Below are positions 19,368 to 28,484 of a stretch of 64,000 bases of DNA, one piece after another. The position numbers were made by a program, and so were the translations under genes. Source of the stretch: Streptomyces ochraceiscleroticus (GTDB taxonomy: Bacteria > Actinomycetota > Actinomycetes > Streptomycetales > Streptomycetaceae); NCBI RefSeq assembly GCF_000720485.1, contig NZ_JOAX01000012.1, forward strand, positions 1 through 64,000, written 5' to 3'. The notes beneath the pieces are model-generated. The model was not told the DNA's origin, searched no databases, and saw only the letters and a program-made list of their open reading frames with translations. Each line of letters opens with the position of its first letter. Position 1 is the first letter of the stretch.

Positions 19368-20174
19368 TTACGACGCCGCGCTTGCAGGGGGATCGGGCTG
19401 GCAGCGCGGGCACCAGTAGGTGACGCGGGCCTGTGGCCCGGGGTCCTGGTCCGCGACGCGGATCGGCGTCTCGCAGCGCAGACAGGGGCGGCCGGCACGG
19501 CCGTACACCCACAGGCGGCGGTCCGGGCGCGCGCTGGGCGTGGTCGTACGGGCGAGCCGCCGCTTGTTCGCCTCCAGCAGCCGCTTCGCCAGCGAGACCG
19601 CCCGGTCGGGGCGCGGCAGCGCGCCCACCGGCAGCCAGGGCGAAGCGCGCAGCAGGAAGCACAGCTCGCACTTGAAGACGTTCCCGATCCCGGCCAGATT
19701 GCGCTGATCCAGCAGCGCCTCGCCGAGCGCCCGGTCCGGGTCGGCCAGCAGCCGGCGCAGCGCCTCGTCCGGGTCCCAGTCCGGGCCGAGCAGGTCCGGG
19801 CCGAGATGGCCGACGACGCTGTCCTCGTCGGCGGTGCGCAGCAGCTCCAGTACGGGGAGGCGGTAGCCGACAGCGGTGCGCTCCGCCGTGGCCAGCACGG
19901 CGCGGATCTGGTGGTCGGGACCGCCGCGCCAGCGCTCGCCCGCGCCGTACACCCGCCAGGCACCGTCCATCCGCAGGTGCGAGTGGAGCGTGAGGCCGCC
20001 CTCGACGCGGGTGAGGAGGTGCTTGCCGCGCGGCAGTACCTCCCGTACGGAGCGACCGGCCAGGTCGGTCGTGGCCAGCTTCGGTACGCGCAGGTCGGTA
20101 CGGGTCAGCCGCCGCCCGGCCAGTGCCTCGTGCAGCTCCGCGGCGACCCGCCAGACGGTGTCGCCTTCGGGCAT
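19368..20174 (-). CDS. nei: Fpg/Nei-family DNA glycosylase (endonuclease VIII type)
   Basis: 268 residues. Base-excision repair glycosylase/AP lyase for oxidised bases. The N-terminus MPEGDTVWR gives Pro as position 2 and catalytic Glu3, the form typical of actinobacterial Nei proteins. The H2TH segment with QRNLAGIGNVFKCE lies near 165-180. A C-terminal zinc finger has Cys231, Cys234, Cys255 and Cys258. The 56-base gap to lhr on the same strand suggests cotranscription, as in other actinobacteria where the two repair genes are adjacent. Confidence 0.93.
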   Translation of the reverse strand: MPEGDTVWRVAAELHEALAGRRLTRTDLRVPKLATTDLAGRSVREVLPRGKHLLTRVEGGLTLHSHLRMDGAWRVYGAGERWRGGPDHQIRAVLATAERTAVGYRLPVLELLRTADEDSVVGHLGPDLLGPDWDPDEALRRLLADPDRALGEALLDQRNLAGIGNVFKCELCFLLRASPWLPVGALPRPDRAVSLAKRLLEANKRRLARTTTPSARPDRRLWVYGRAGRPCLRCETPIRVADQDPGPQARVTYWCPRCQPDPPASAAS

Positions 20175-20229
20175 GGCTCCATCATGCCGTGCGCGGCGGC
20201 CCGGGGAGCGTGGGCCGGCGGTGGCGCGT

Positions 20230-23200
20230 TCATATCCGCAGCCGCAGGCCCCTCGGTGTCGCGTGGAAGCCCGCGGACTCCAGCTCGGCGGCCAGTGGCG
20301 AGGTGAGGGCCGACGAGCCGTTGATCCGCTCGATGGTGAGCGCGCCCACGAAGCCGTTCCGCACCGCGGCCGCGAGCGCTTCCAGGGCGAGCCGCACCCG
20401 GGCCCCTCCGCCGTCCTCCCCGGCCTGCCAGGCCAGCAGCGTCTTGCCGCCGCGCTCCATGTAGACCGCCAGCTCGCCGTCGACCACGACGACCAGCGAG
20501 CCCGCCTTGCGGCCAGGCTTGTGCGACGAGCCCTCCGGCGGCTCCGGCCAGGGCAGCGCGGCGCCGTACGCGTTGGCCGGGTCCGCCGCGGCCAGTACGA
20601 CGGCGCGCGGAGTGCCGCCGCCGCGGGCCGGTCCGGCCGGCTGCCAGGAGCCGCCGGGCGCGGTCTCCTCGGCCGTACGGTCCCGGCTCGTACTGACCGC
20701 GCGCAGCCGGTCCACCGCGCCGTCCATCGCGAACTGCGCCGCGCCCAGTCCCTCGACGACGTATCCGCGGCGGGCCTGGCCGGTCTCCTCGAAGGCGGAC
20801 AGCACTCGGTACGCCGCGGAGAAGCCGCCCTCGACTCCCTCGGCCGCCACCGCGCCCCGGGTGACGATGCCGTGCCGGTCCAGGAGCGTGTGGGCCAGCG
20901 CGTGCGCCCGGTGGGTGGGGTCCGGCTCCAGTACGGGCAGCAGCGACCAGCGTCCGGCCACCGTGGGCGGCCCGGAGCGGGACGCGGTGGGGCGGCCCGT
21001 CCGGCCGGTGGCGGCGGTGAGGCCGCCGTACCGGCCGCGCGGGGTGGCCCGGCGGGCGCGGTGCGCGGTGGCACCGGCCGTCCGGCCCGAGCCGAGCAGC
21101 GAGCGGAGCGGCGCCAGGGTGTCGTTGGTCAGCCGCCCGGACCAGGCCAGGTCCCAGACGGCGTCGGCCAGTTGAGGATCGGTGGCGTCCGGGTGCGTCG
21201 TGGCCCGCACCTGGTCGGCGAGCTGACGGAAGAACAGGCCGTACCCGGGCGCGAGGGCGTCCAGTACGGACTGGTGGAGCGGCGTCACCTCGAAGGGGTG
21301 CGGCTGCGGCAACAGGAGCGGCGCGGTGTCGGCCGGATACAGGGCGATCCAGCCGTCCTTGCCGGGCAGCGCGCCGGCGCCCGCCCACAGGACCTCGCCC
21401 ATGGAGGTCAGCTCGTCCAGCAGGGCGGGGGAGTAGCCCGACACCCGGGAGGGCAGGACGAGCCGCTCCAGGGCCGAGGCGGGCACGGGCGCGCCCTGCA
21501 ACTGCTCGACGGCGCGCATCAGTCCGTCGATGCCGCGCAGCCCGTGGCCGCCGACGCTCTGCCACTGCGGCAGGAAGGCGGCCAGCGCGGGCGGCGGCAC
21601 CGGCTCCAGCTCGTGCCGCAGCGCGGCCAGCGACCGCCGCCGCAGCCGCCGCAGCACCTGCGCGTCGCACCACTCCTGGTGCACACCGGACGGCGCGAAC
21701 TCGCCCTGGACGACCCGGCCCGCACCCGCGAGGCGGTGCAGCGCCCCGTCGGTGACGGCCGTGCCGAGGCCGAAGCGGGCGGCGGCCTGCTCCGAGGTGA
21801 ACGGGCCGTGCGTGCGCGCATACCGGGACAGCAGGTCGCCCAGCGGGTCCTTGACCGGCTCCATGAAGGACTCCGGGACGCCCACGGGCAGCGCCGTACC
21901 GAGGGCGTCCCGCAGCCGCCCGGCGTCCTCGACCGCGGCCCAGTGCTCGGCGCCCGCCACTCGCACCCGGATGGCGCGCCGGGCAGCGCCCAGCTCCGCC
22001 GCCCACGCAGGATCCGCGCCGCGCTCGGCCAGCTCGGCGTCGGTCAGCGGCCCGAGCAGTCGCAGCAGGTCGGCGACGCCTTCGGCGTCCTTGACCTTGC
22101 GGTCGTCGGTCAGCCACTGCAGCTCGCGCTCCAGGTCGGCGAGGACCTCCGGGTCCAGCAGCTCGCGCAGGTCGGCCTGGCCCAGCAGCTCGGCGAGCAG
22201 CCGGGAGTCGAGCGAGAGGGCGGCGGCGCGGCGCTCTGCCAGGGGGGAGTCGCCTTCGTACAGGAACTGCGCCACGTACCCGAAGAGCAGCGACCGGGCG
22301 AACGGCGAGGGCTCCTGGGTGGTCACCTCCACGAGCCGGACGCGGCGCGACTCGATGTCCCCCATCAGCTCGGTCAGACCGGGGACGTCGAACACGTCCT
22401 GCAGGCACTCGCGGATGGCTTCGAGGACGATCGGGAAGGACCCGAACTCGCTCGCCACCTGGAGCAGTTGCGCGGCGCGCTGGCGCTGCTGCCACAGGGG
22501 CGTGCGCTTGCCCGGATTGCGCCGCGGCAGCAGCAGGGCGCGCGCCGCACACTCCCGGAAGCGTGCGGCGAACAGCGCAGAGCCGCCCACCTGGTCGGTC
22601 ACGACCTGGTCGACCTCGCCCTTGTCGAACACGACATCGGCCGCGCCCACCGGCGACTGATCGGGGTCGAACTCCGCGCCCGCCGCGTCCGGGTCGGTGT
22701 CCAGCAGGTCCAGGCCCATCAGGTCGGCGTCCGGCAGTCGCAGGACGATGCCGTCGTCGGCGTGCATCACCTGCGCGTCCATGCCGTACCGCTCGGTCAG
22801 CCGGGCGCCCAGCGCCAGCGCCCAGGGGGCGTGCACCTGCGCGCCGAACGGCGAGTGCACCACCACCCGCCAGTCGCCCAGCTCGTCCCGGAAGCGCTCG
22901 ACGACGATCGTGCGGTCGTCGGGGACGTGGCCGCACGCCTCGCGCTGCTCGGCGAGGTAACTCAGGACGTTGCCCGCGGCCCAGTCGTCCAGTCCGGCGG
23001 CCGACAGCCGGGCCCGGGCCGCCTCCGGCTCCAGCGCGCCGATCTCCCGGAGGTACGCGCCCAGCGCCCGGCCCAGCTCCAGGGGACGGCCGAGCTGGTC
23101 GCCCTTCCAGAAGGGCAGCCGGCCGGGCACCCCGGGGGCGGGCGAGACCAGCACCCGGTCCCGGGTGATGTCCTCGATGCGCCAGGAGGTCGTGCCGAGC

Positions 23201-24936
23201 GTGAAGACGTCGCCGACCCGCGACTCGTACACCATCTCCTCGTCCAGCTCCCCGACGCGGCCGCCGCCCTTCTTGGGGTCGGCGCCGGCCAGGAAGACCC
23301 CGAAGAGGCCGCGGTCGGGGATCGTGCCGCCCGAGGTGACGGCGAGACGCTGGGCACCGGGCCGGCCCGTGACGGTGTTCGCGACCCGGTCCCACACGAT
23401 GCGCGGCCGCAGCTCGGCGAACGCGTCGGAGGGATACCGGCCCGCCAGCATGTCCAGCACGCCGCTGTACGCCGACTCCGGGAGCGCAGCGAACGGCGCG
23501 GCCCGTCGCACCACGGCCAGCAGCTCCTCGACGTCCCAGGCGTCCATCGAGACCATCGCGACGAGCTGCTGGGCCAGCACGTCCAGGGGATTGGCCGGGA
23601 CGCGCAGCGCCTCGATGGCGCCCTCGCGCATCCGCTCCGTGACCACCGCGGCCTGCACCAGGTCGCCGCGGTACTTCGGGAAGACCACGCCTGTGGACAC
23701 CGCGCCCACCTGGTGGCCCGCGCGGCCCACCCGCTGCAGCCCGGAGGCGACCGACGGCGGCGACTCCACCTGGACCACCAGGTCCACCGCGCCCATGTCG
23801 ATGCCCAGCTCCAGGCTGGAGGTGGCCACCACGGCCGGCAGCCGGCCCGCCTTCAGGTCCTCCTCGACCTGGGCGCGCTGCTCCTTGGACACCGAGCCGT
23901 GGTGCGCCCTGGCCAGCACCGGAGGAGCGCCCTTGGCGCCGCCGGACTGGGCCATCAGTTCGGCGGGGGAGTGGTCCTCGGGCATCGGCTCGCCCGTGGC
24001 GCGCTCGTACGCGATCTCGTTCAGGCGGTTGCACAGGCGCTCGGCCAGGCGCCGGGAGTTCGCGAAGACGATCGTTGAACGATGCGCCTGTACAAGGTCG
24101 GCGATGCGCTCCTCGACGTGCGGCCAGATGGACGGCTTGTCGCCGCCCGCATCGCCGCCGTCCGGCCCGGTCTCCCGTACGGGCGAGCCGCCCAGCTCTC
24201 CCAGGTCCTCGACGGGCACCACCACGGAGAGGTCGAACTCCTTGCCCGAGGGCGGCTGCACGATCTCCACCCGGCGGCGCGGCGACAGATAGCGCGCGAC
24301 CTCCTCCACGGGCCGGACCGTCGCCGACAGGCCGATGCGGCGGGCCGGGCGGGGCAGCAGCTCGTCCAGGCGCTCCAGGGACAGCGCCAGATGCGCGCCG
24401 CGCTTCGTCCCCGCGACGGCGTGCACCTCGTCCAGGATCACCGTCTCCACGCCCGCCAGGGCGTCACGCGCCTGGGAGGTCAGCATCAGGAACAGCGACT
24501 CGGGGGTGGTGATCAGGATGTCCGGCGGACGGTTCGCGAGCGAGCGGCGCTCGGCGGCGGGGGTGTCACCGGAACGGATGCCCACCCGGATGTCGGGCTC
24601 CGGCAGGCCGAGCCGGACGGACTCCTGGCGGATACCGGTCAGCGGGGAGCGCAGATTGCGTTCGACGTCGACCGCGAGGGCCTTGAGGGGGGAGACGTAC
24701 AGCACCCGGCAGCGCTTCTTGGGCTCGGCGGGCGGCGGCGTGCTCGCGAGGGAGTCCAGGGAGGCGAGGAAGGCCGCGAGGGTCTTGCCGGAGCCGGTCG
24801 GCGCGACGACCAGGACGTCTGAGCCCTCGCCGATGGCCCGCCAGGCGCCGTCCTGCGCGGCGGTGGGCGCGTGGAAGGCCCCCGTGAACCAGCCTCTGGT
24901 CGCGGGGGAGAACGAATCGAGCGCGGTCCTCGCCAT
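20230..24936 (-). CDS. lhr: Lhr-type ATP-dependent superfamily 2 helicase
   Basis: 1568 residues. The two RecA domains lie in the first ~450 residues: Walker A APTGSGKT with Lys51, DEVH box near 168, motif VVATSSLELGID and motif VGRAGHQ. Then come the Lhr winged-helix and core domains and the long C-terminal extension typical of bacterial Lhr-Core plus CTD proteins. Such helicases unwind 3'-tailed RNA-DNA and DNA forks and are linked to DNA repair; mycobacterial Lhr is induced by mitomycin. The start ATG at 24936 is the first in frame at which homology begins. Downstream the Nei glycosylase follows on the same strand. Confidence 0.95.
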   Translation of the reverse strand: MARTALDSFSPATRGWFTGAFHAPTAAQDGAWRAIGEGSDVLVVAPTGSGKTLAAFLASLDSLASTPPPAEPKKRCRVLYVSPLKALAVDVERNLRSPLTGIRQESVRLGLPEPDIRVGIRSGDTPAAERRSLANRPPDILITTPESLFLMLTSQARDALAGVETVILDEVHAVAGTKRGAHLALSLERLDELLPRPARRIGLSATVRPVEEVARYLSPRRRVEIVQPPSGKEFDLSVVVPVEDLGELGGSPVRETGPDGGDAGGDKPSIWPHVEERIADLVQAHRSTIVFANSRRLAERLCNRLNEIAYERATGEPMPEDHSPAELMAQSGGAKGAPPVLARAHHGSVSKEQRAQVEEDLKAGRLPAVVATSSLELGIDMGAVDLVVQVESPPSVASGLQRVGRAGHQVGAVSTGVVFPKYRGDLVQAAVVTERMREGAIEALRVPANPLDVLAQQLVAMVSMDAWDVEELLAVVRRAAPFAALPESAYSGVLDMLAGRYPSDAFAELRPRIVWDRVANTVTGRPGAQRLAVTSGGTIPDRGLFGVFLAGADPKKGGGRVGELDEEMVYESRVGDVFTLGTTSWRIEDITRDRVLVSPAPGVPGRLPFWKGDQLGRPLELGRALGAYLREIGALEPEAARARLSAAGLDDWAAGNVLSYLAEQREACGHVPDDRTIVVERFRDELGDWRVVVHSPFGAQVHAPWALALGARLTERYGMDAQVMHADDGIVLRLPDADLMGLDLLDTDPDAAGAEFDPDQSPVGAADVVFDKGEVDQVVTDQVGGSALFAARFRECAARALLLPRRNPGKRTPLWQQRQRAAQLLQVASEFGSFPIVLEAIRECLQDVFDVPGLTELMGDIESRRVRLVEVTTQEPSPFARSLLFGYVAQFLYEGDSPLAERRAAALSLDSRLLAELLGQADLRELLDPEVLADLERELQWLTDDRKVKDAEGVADLLRLLGPLTDAELAERGADPAWAAELGAARRAIRVRVAGAEHWAAVEDAGRLRDALGTALPVGVPESFMEPVKDPLGDLLSRYARTHGPFTSEQAAARFGLGTAVTDGALHRLAGAGRVVQGEFAPSGVHQEWCDAQVLRRLRRRSLAALRHELEPVPPPALAAFLPQWQSVGGHGLRGIDGLMRAVEQLQGAPVPASALERLVLPSRVSGYSPALLDELTSMGEVLWAGAGALPGKDGWIALYPADTAPLLLPQPHPFEVTPLHQSVLDALAPGYGLFFRQLADQVRATTHPDATDPQLADAVWDLAWSGRLTNDTLAPLRSLLGSGRTAGATAHRARRATPRGRYGGLTAATGRTGRPTASRSGPPTVAGRWSLLPVLEPDPTHRAHALAHTLLDRHGIVTRGAVAAEGVEGGFSAAYRVLSAFEETGQARRGYVVEGLGAAQFAMDGAVDRLRAVSTSRDRTAEETAPGGSWQPAGPARGGGTPRAVVLAAADPANAYGAALPWPEPPEGSSHKPGRKAGSLVVVVDGELAVYMERGGKTLLAWQAGEDGGGARVRLALEALAAAVRNGFVGALTIERINGSSALTSPLAAELESAGFHATPRGLRLRI

Positions 24937-25037
24937 GACCCCATCCTGCCTCGGACCACTGACAACGGTCGGCGGGCGGCCCGTCCGGACCGTGGACGCG
25001 CAGGTCAGCGACGGGGTGCTGGGCGCAGAATGGGTGC

Positions 25038-25925
25038 ATGGGCAGCAGCGGGGGCGGCCCGGCGGAGGGCCGGGGGAGCGGGCGCGCCGGCGGTCGCGGG
25101 CGGGCGTCCGGCGAGTGGGCGCGGCACTGGCGGTACGCGGAGCTGCCCGGCCTGGACCTGCTGCGCGCCCGGTACGTGCGCCACGCCTTCCCGCGCCACA
25201 GCCACGAGGGCTTCGTGCTGGCCGCGGTGTCGGGCGGGATCGAGGAGGTCGGGCTGCCGGACGGGACCCTACGGGCCGGCCACGGCAGCGTCGTCATGAT
25301 CAACCCGGAGGTGCCGCACACCGCGCGGGCGGGCACCGACGACGGCTGGACGTACTCCACGCTCTACCCGTCCGCGGGCCTCATCGCCGAGATCGCCGCG
25401 GAGACCAGCGCCCTCCGCGGCACACCCGGCTTCACCGAGTCGGCCGTCGAGGATCCGTACACCTCCCGGCTCATCCAGGAGGTGCACCGGGCGGCGGAGG
25501 CGGGCAACGCGCTGGCCGCCGACAGCATGCTGCGGATCGCCGTTTCCCGGCTGCTGCGCCGGTACGGAGGGCCCCTTCCGGCCCGTACACCCCGCGCGGC
25601 GGGCGCGGCCGGGGCAGCGCGGGCACGGGAGATCCTGGAGGAGCGGCTGACGGACCCGCCGTCCTTGGACCAGCTCGCCGCGCAGTTGGGCACCAGCCCC
25701 TTCGCGCTGCTGCGCGCCTTCAAGAGGGCGTACGGCATGCCGCCGCACGCCTGGCTCACCGACGCGCGGGTGCGCCGTGCCCGGCGCCTCCTGGACCGCG
25801 GCACCACGCCCGCCGAGGCGGCGGTGGCCGTCGGCTTCACCGATCAGCCGCATCTGAACCGGCACTTCACGAGGATCGTCGGCGTACCGCCCGGCGCGTA
25901 CCGGCGCGAGCGCGAGAGCTCGTGA
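25038..25925 (+). CDS. AraC-family transcriptional regulator
   Basis: 295 residues. After a low-complexity Gly/Arg N-terminus, a cupin-like AraC-binding domain (~45-150, with HAFPRHSHEGFVLA and GSVVMINPEVPHTA) leads to two C-terminal helix-turn-helix units (~195-290). The second unit has the signature AVAVGFTDQPHLNRHFTR and GVPPGAYRRE. It lies directly upstream of azlCD on the same strand, so it probably controls that exporter in response to an amino acid or related ligand. ATG at 25038 lacks a clear ribosome site. Confidence 0.9.
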   Translation: MGSSGGGPAEGRGSGRAGGRGRASGEWARHWRYAELPGLDLLRARYVRHAFPRHSHEGFVLAAVSGGIEEVGLPDGTLRAGHGSVVMINPEVPHTARAGTDDGWTYSTLYPSAGLIAEIAAETSALRGTPGFTESAVEDPYTSRLIQEVHRAAEAGNALAADSMLRIAVSRLLRRYGGPLPARTPRAAGAAGAARAREILEERLTDPPSLDQLAAQLGTSPFALLRAFKRAYGMPPHAWLTDARVRRARRLLDRGTTPAEAAVAVGFTDQPHLNRHFTRIVGVPPGAYRRERESS

Positions 25926-26011
25926 CGGCCGCCCCGGGGCGGAGCGCGGACGACCAGTGGCGCGCAAGAACGTACAAGACCGCGGGGCGGCGTCTGCCTA
26001 GCGTGGAGCAC

Positions 26012-26788
26012 GTGGCAGAACAGATCGAACAGACCGTACCGCCCGGGATACCGGGCGCCGTGGCGGGTGCGCCCCTGGAGGGCCCGCCGCGCAAGCCCGA
26101 CGCCGCCGTCATCAGGGACGCGCTCGGCGTCGGTGTCGCCGTCGGACTCTCCGGCTTCGCCTTCGGAGTCACCTCGGCGGGCGCGGGCCTCAGCGTCCTG
26201 CAGAGCTGCCTGCTCAGCCTCCTCGTGTTCACCGGCGCCTCCCAGTTCGCACTGGTCGGCGCGCTGGGCGCGGGCGGCAACCCGTTCGCCGCCGCGGCCG
26301 GCGCCTTCTTCCTGGGCGCCCGCAACGCCTTCTACGGGCTGCGGCTCTCCGGGCTGCTCGGCTACCGGGCCCTGGTGAAGCCGCTCGCCGCCCACTGGGT
26401 CATCGACGAGACGTCCGCCGTCACGCTCGCGCAGCCCGACCGGCGCAGCGCCCGCCTCGGCTTCACCGTCACGGGACTGTCGCTCTACGTCCTGTGGAAC
26501 CTCACCACACTGGCCGGCGCGCTGGGCGCCGAAGCGCTCGGCGACACCGCCGCCTGGGGCCTGGACGCGGCCGGGCCCGCCGTCTTCCTGGCGCTGCTCG
26601 CCCCCATGCTGAAGACCGCCGTGGAGCGCGCCGTGGCGGGCCTGGCCGTCGTCCTGATGCTGGTCACCCTGCCGGTACTGCCCGCCGGCGTGCCGGTCCT
26701 GGTCTCCGCGCTGGCCGCCCCTGCCGTGCTGCTGGCCCAGGGCGCCCGCTCCCGCAGGACAGCACGCGCACAGGAGGAGAGCCGGTGA
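26012..26788 (+). CDS. azlC: AzlC-family branched-chain amino acid exporter, large subunit
   Basis: About 258 residues with roughly seven hydrophobic helices. AzlC signatures are the FTGASQFALVGALGAGG and LGARNAFYGL segments. With AzlD it exports branched-chain amino acids (BrnFE type). The start is uncertain: GTG at 26012 is preferred, GTG at 26003 is in frame just before it, and neither has a good ribosome site. The 3' end overlaps the azlD start. Confidence 0.88.
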   Translation: MAEQIEQTVPPGIPGAVAGAPLEGPPRKPDAAVIRDALGVGVAVGLSGFAFGVTSAGAGLSVLQSCLLSLLVFTGASQFALVGALGAGGNPFAAAAGAFFLGARNAFYGLRLSGLLGYRALVKPLAAHWVIDETSAVTLAQPDRRSARLGFTVTGLSLYVLWNLTTLAGALGAEALGDTAAWGLDAAGPAVFLALLAPMLKTAVERAVAGLAVVLMLVTLPVLPAGVPVLVSALAAPAVLLAQGARSRRTARAQEESR

Positions 26789-27093
26789 ACACCTGGATCG
26801 CGATCGGCGCCACCGCCGTCGGCTGCTACCTGCTCAAGTACGCGGGCCTGCTGGTGCCCGCCGGCCTTCTGGAGCGCCCCCTTGTGAAGCGGCTCGCCGC
26901 GCTGCTTCCGGTGGCCCTGCTGGCCGCCCTGACCGCGCAGCAGACCCTCAGTGAGGGTCCTCACCTCCTTCTGGACGCCAGGGTGGCCGGTGTCGGCGCG
27001 GCGGCCCTCGCCCTCGTACTCCGCGCGCCGTTCCTGCTGGTGGTCGCGGCTGCCGTGGTGGTCACGGCGGGGGTACGGGCGCTCGGCGGCTGA
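26785..27093 (+). CDS. azlD: AzlD-family branched-chain amino acid exporter, small subunit
   Basis: 102 residues with four predicted membrane helices. It contains the AzlD pattern of GCYLLKYAGLLVP and LLPVALLAALTAQQ. GTG at 26785 overlaps the azlC stop (GTGA) and has AGGAGGAG at 26772-26779. It works with AzlC as the second subunit of the exporter. A perfect hairpin follows. Confidence 0.9.
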   Translation: MNTWIAIGATAVGCYLLKYAGLLVPAGLLERPLVKRLAALLPVALLAALTAQQTLSEGPHLLLDARVAGVGAAALALVLRAPFLLVVAAAVVVTAGVRALGG

Positions 27094-27095
27094 AA

Positions 27096-27135
27096 CGGTG
27101 AGGGCGGGCGCACCCCCGTACGCCCGCCCTCACCG
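27096..27135. terminator. bidirectional hairpin terminator between azlD and the MFS gene
   Basis: A perfect 15-bp stem CGGTGAGGGCGGGCG with CGCCCGCCCTCACCG closes a 10-base loop. The two flanking genes converge on it. There are no T runs. Confidence 0.75.
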
Positions 27136-27140
27136 GGTCT

Positions 27141-28484
27141 CTACACCGTGCCCAGCCGGCGCGCGTCCCGTTCGGGGCGCAGGAAGAGCGTGACCGCCAC
27201 TCCGGCCGCCGTCACCAGTCCGGCCATCAGCACGTACGCGCCGAAGTATCCGGAGGCGACGGTCGTGCCCGCGTCCACGATGCGCCCCATGACGAGCGGC
27301 GCCAGCACGCCCGCCAGGGCGAACACACACGTCAGCGCGCCGAGGGTGACGCCGCGCCGGTCGGCGGGGGAGATCCGGGAGACCGCGGTCGCCGCGACCG
27401 TGAGGACGATGTCCGTGACGGCCATCGGCCCGAGCAGCAGGACGATCTTCAGCCACAGCACGTCCGTCGCGGCGAACCCCACCATGGCCACGCCGGCCAG
27501 GATCATCACCAGGCCGGTCTTCACGCCGGAGGACCAGGTGAGGCGCGGCGGCAGCCCGGCCGCCGCCCGCTTGACCGACCACTGGACGAGCGCCCCGTGG
27601 GCCAGCATCGCGGCTCCCTTGGACAGCGCGGACAGCATGATCAGAAGGCTCGCGCCGCGCAACGAGAGCCCGCCCACCTCCTGGAAGTAGTCCGCCGACC
27701 AGGTCAGCCCGGCCGACAGCGTCCAGTACGCGGCGAACGAGCCCAGCGCCGCCGCCAGCCAGGTCCCCGACAGCAGCAGCTTCCGGTACGGGATGCCGGC
27801 CGCGGCCCCCAAGGCGGCGCCCGCCGAAGCGGGCTCCCGTGCGCGCCGCCTGCCCACCGGAGGCGCCAGCGGCCCCTCCTTCCCGTAGCGCAGCCACACC
27901 GCCGCCCAGAGGAGTCCGACGAGACCGACGACCCCGAAGGCCCAGCGCCAGCCCCAGTGGTCGATCACCACGCCCAGGGTGGGCGCCGCGATGGCCACCC
28001 CGGCCGCCGCGCCGGCCAGCAGCACCGCGGTCGGCAGCGTGCGGTCCTTCTGCTCGAACCAGCCGTACAGGTGGTGCAGCGCCACCGGGGACGCCGGGCC
28101 CTCCGCCGCGCCCAACAGGACGCGCGTGACCACCAGCACCCCGAAGCCGGCCGCGCCGATCAGCATCGGCAACTGCGCGGCCGACCACAGGAGCGCCATG
28201 CCCAGCAGCAGTACGGATGTGCGCACGGTGCGGGTGAGGAACGACCCGGCCAGCGCCGCCAGGCTGAAGAGCGCGAAGAACGCCGAGGACGCCGTGCCGA
28301 ACTGCTCCCGGGTGAGCCCGAGGTCGTGCATCACCGGGTTCGCGGCCAGGCCCATGACCGTCTTGTCGGCGAAGTTCACCAGCATGAAGGCCAGCAGCAG
28401 CCACGTCGTGCGCCAGGCCGGCCCCCGTACGGCGGCGGCCGCGCCCCGTACGACGGCCGGCGCGGACTCGGCGGCGGATGTCAC
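27141..28484 (-). CDS. MFS transporter
   Basis: 447 residues with about twelve membrane helices. The first helices carry FMLVNFADKTVMGLAANP, a pattern seen in anion/sugar-acid type MFS permeases (ACS-like, with D in helix 1), and RVLLGAAEGPASPV follows in helix 4. The start is GTG at 28484, overlapping the stop of the upstream metallo-hydrolase gene by four bases. The two therefore form an operon, and the transporter probably moves the substrate or product of that hydrolase. The substrate is unknown. Confidence 0.87.
   Translation of the reverse strand: MTSAAESAPAVVRGAAAAVRGPAWRTTWLLLAFMLVNFADKTVMGLAANPVMHDLGLTREQFGTASSAFFALFSLAALAGSFLTRTVRTSVLLLGMALLWSAAQLPMLIGAAGFGVLVVTRVLLGAAEGPASPVALHHLYGWFEQKDRTLPTAVLLAGAAAGVAIAAPTLGVVIDHWGWRWAFGVVGLVGLLWAAVWLRYGKEGPLAPPVGRRRAREPASAGAALGAAAGIPYRKLLLSGTWLAAALGSFAAYWTLSAGLTWSADYFQEVGGLSLRGASLLIMLSALSKGAAMLAHGALVQWSVKRAAAGLPPRLTWSSGVKTGLVMILAGVAMVGFAATDVLWLKIVLLLGPMAVTDIVLTVAATAVSRISPADRRGVTLGALTCVFALAGVLAPLVMGRIVDAGTTVASGYFGAYVLMAGLVTAAGVAVTLFLRPERDARRLGTV

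Noticed and set aside
19876..24078. Very long frames on both strands within lhr
   Set aside because: They are shadows of the Lhr helicase gene, which carries clear helicase motifs in its own frame.
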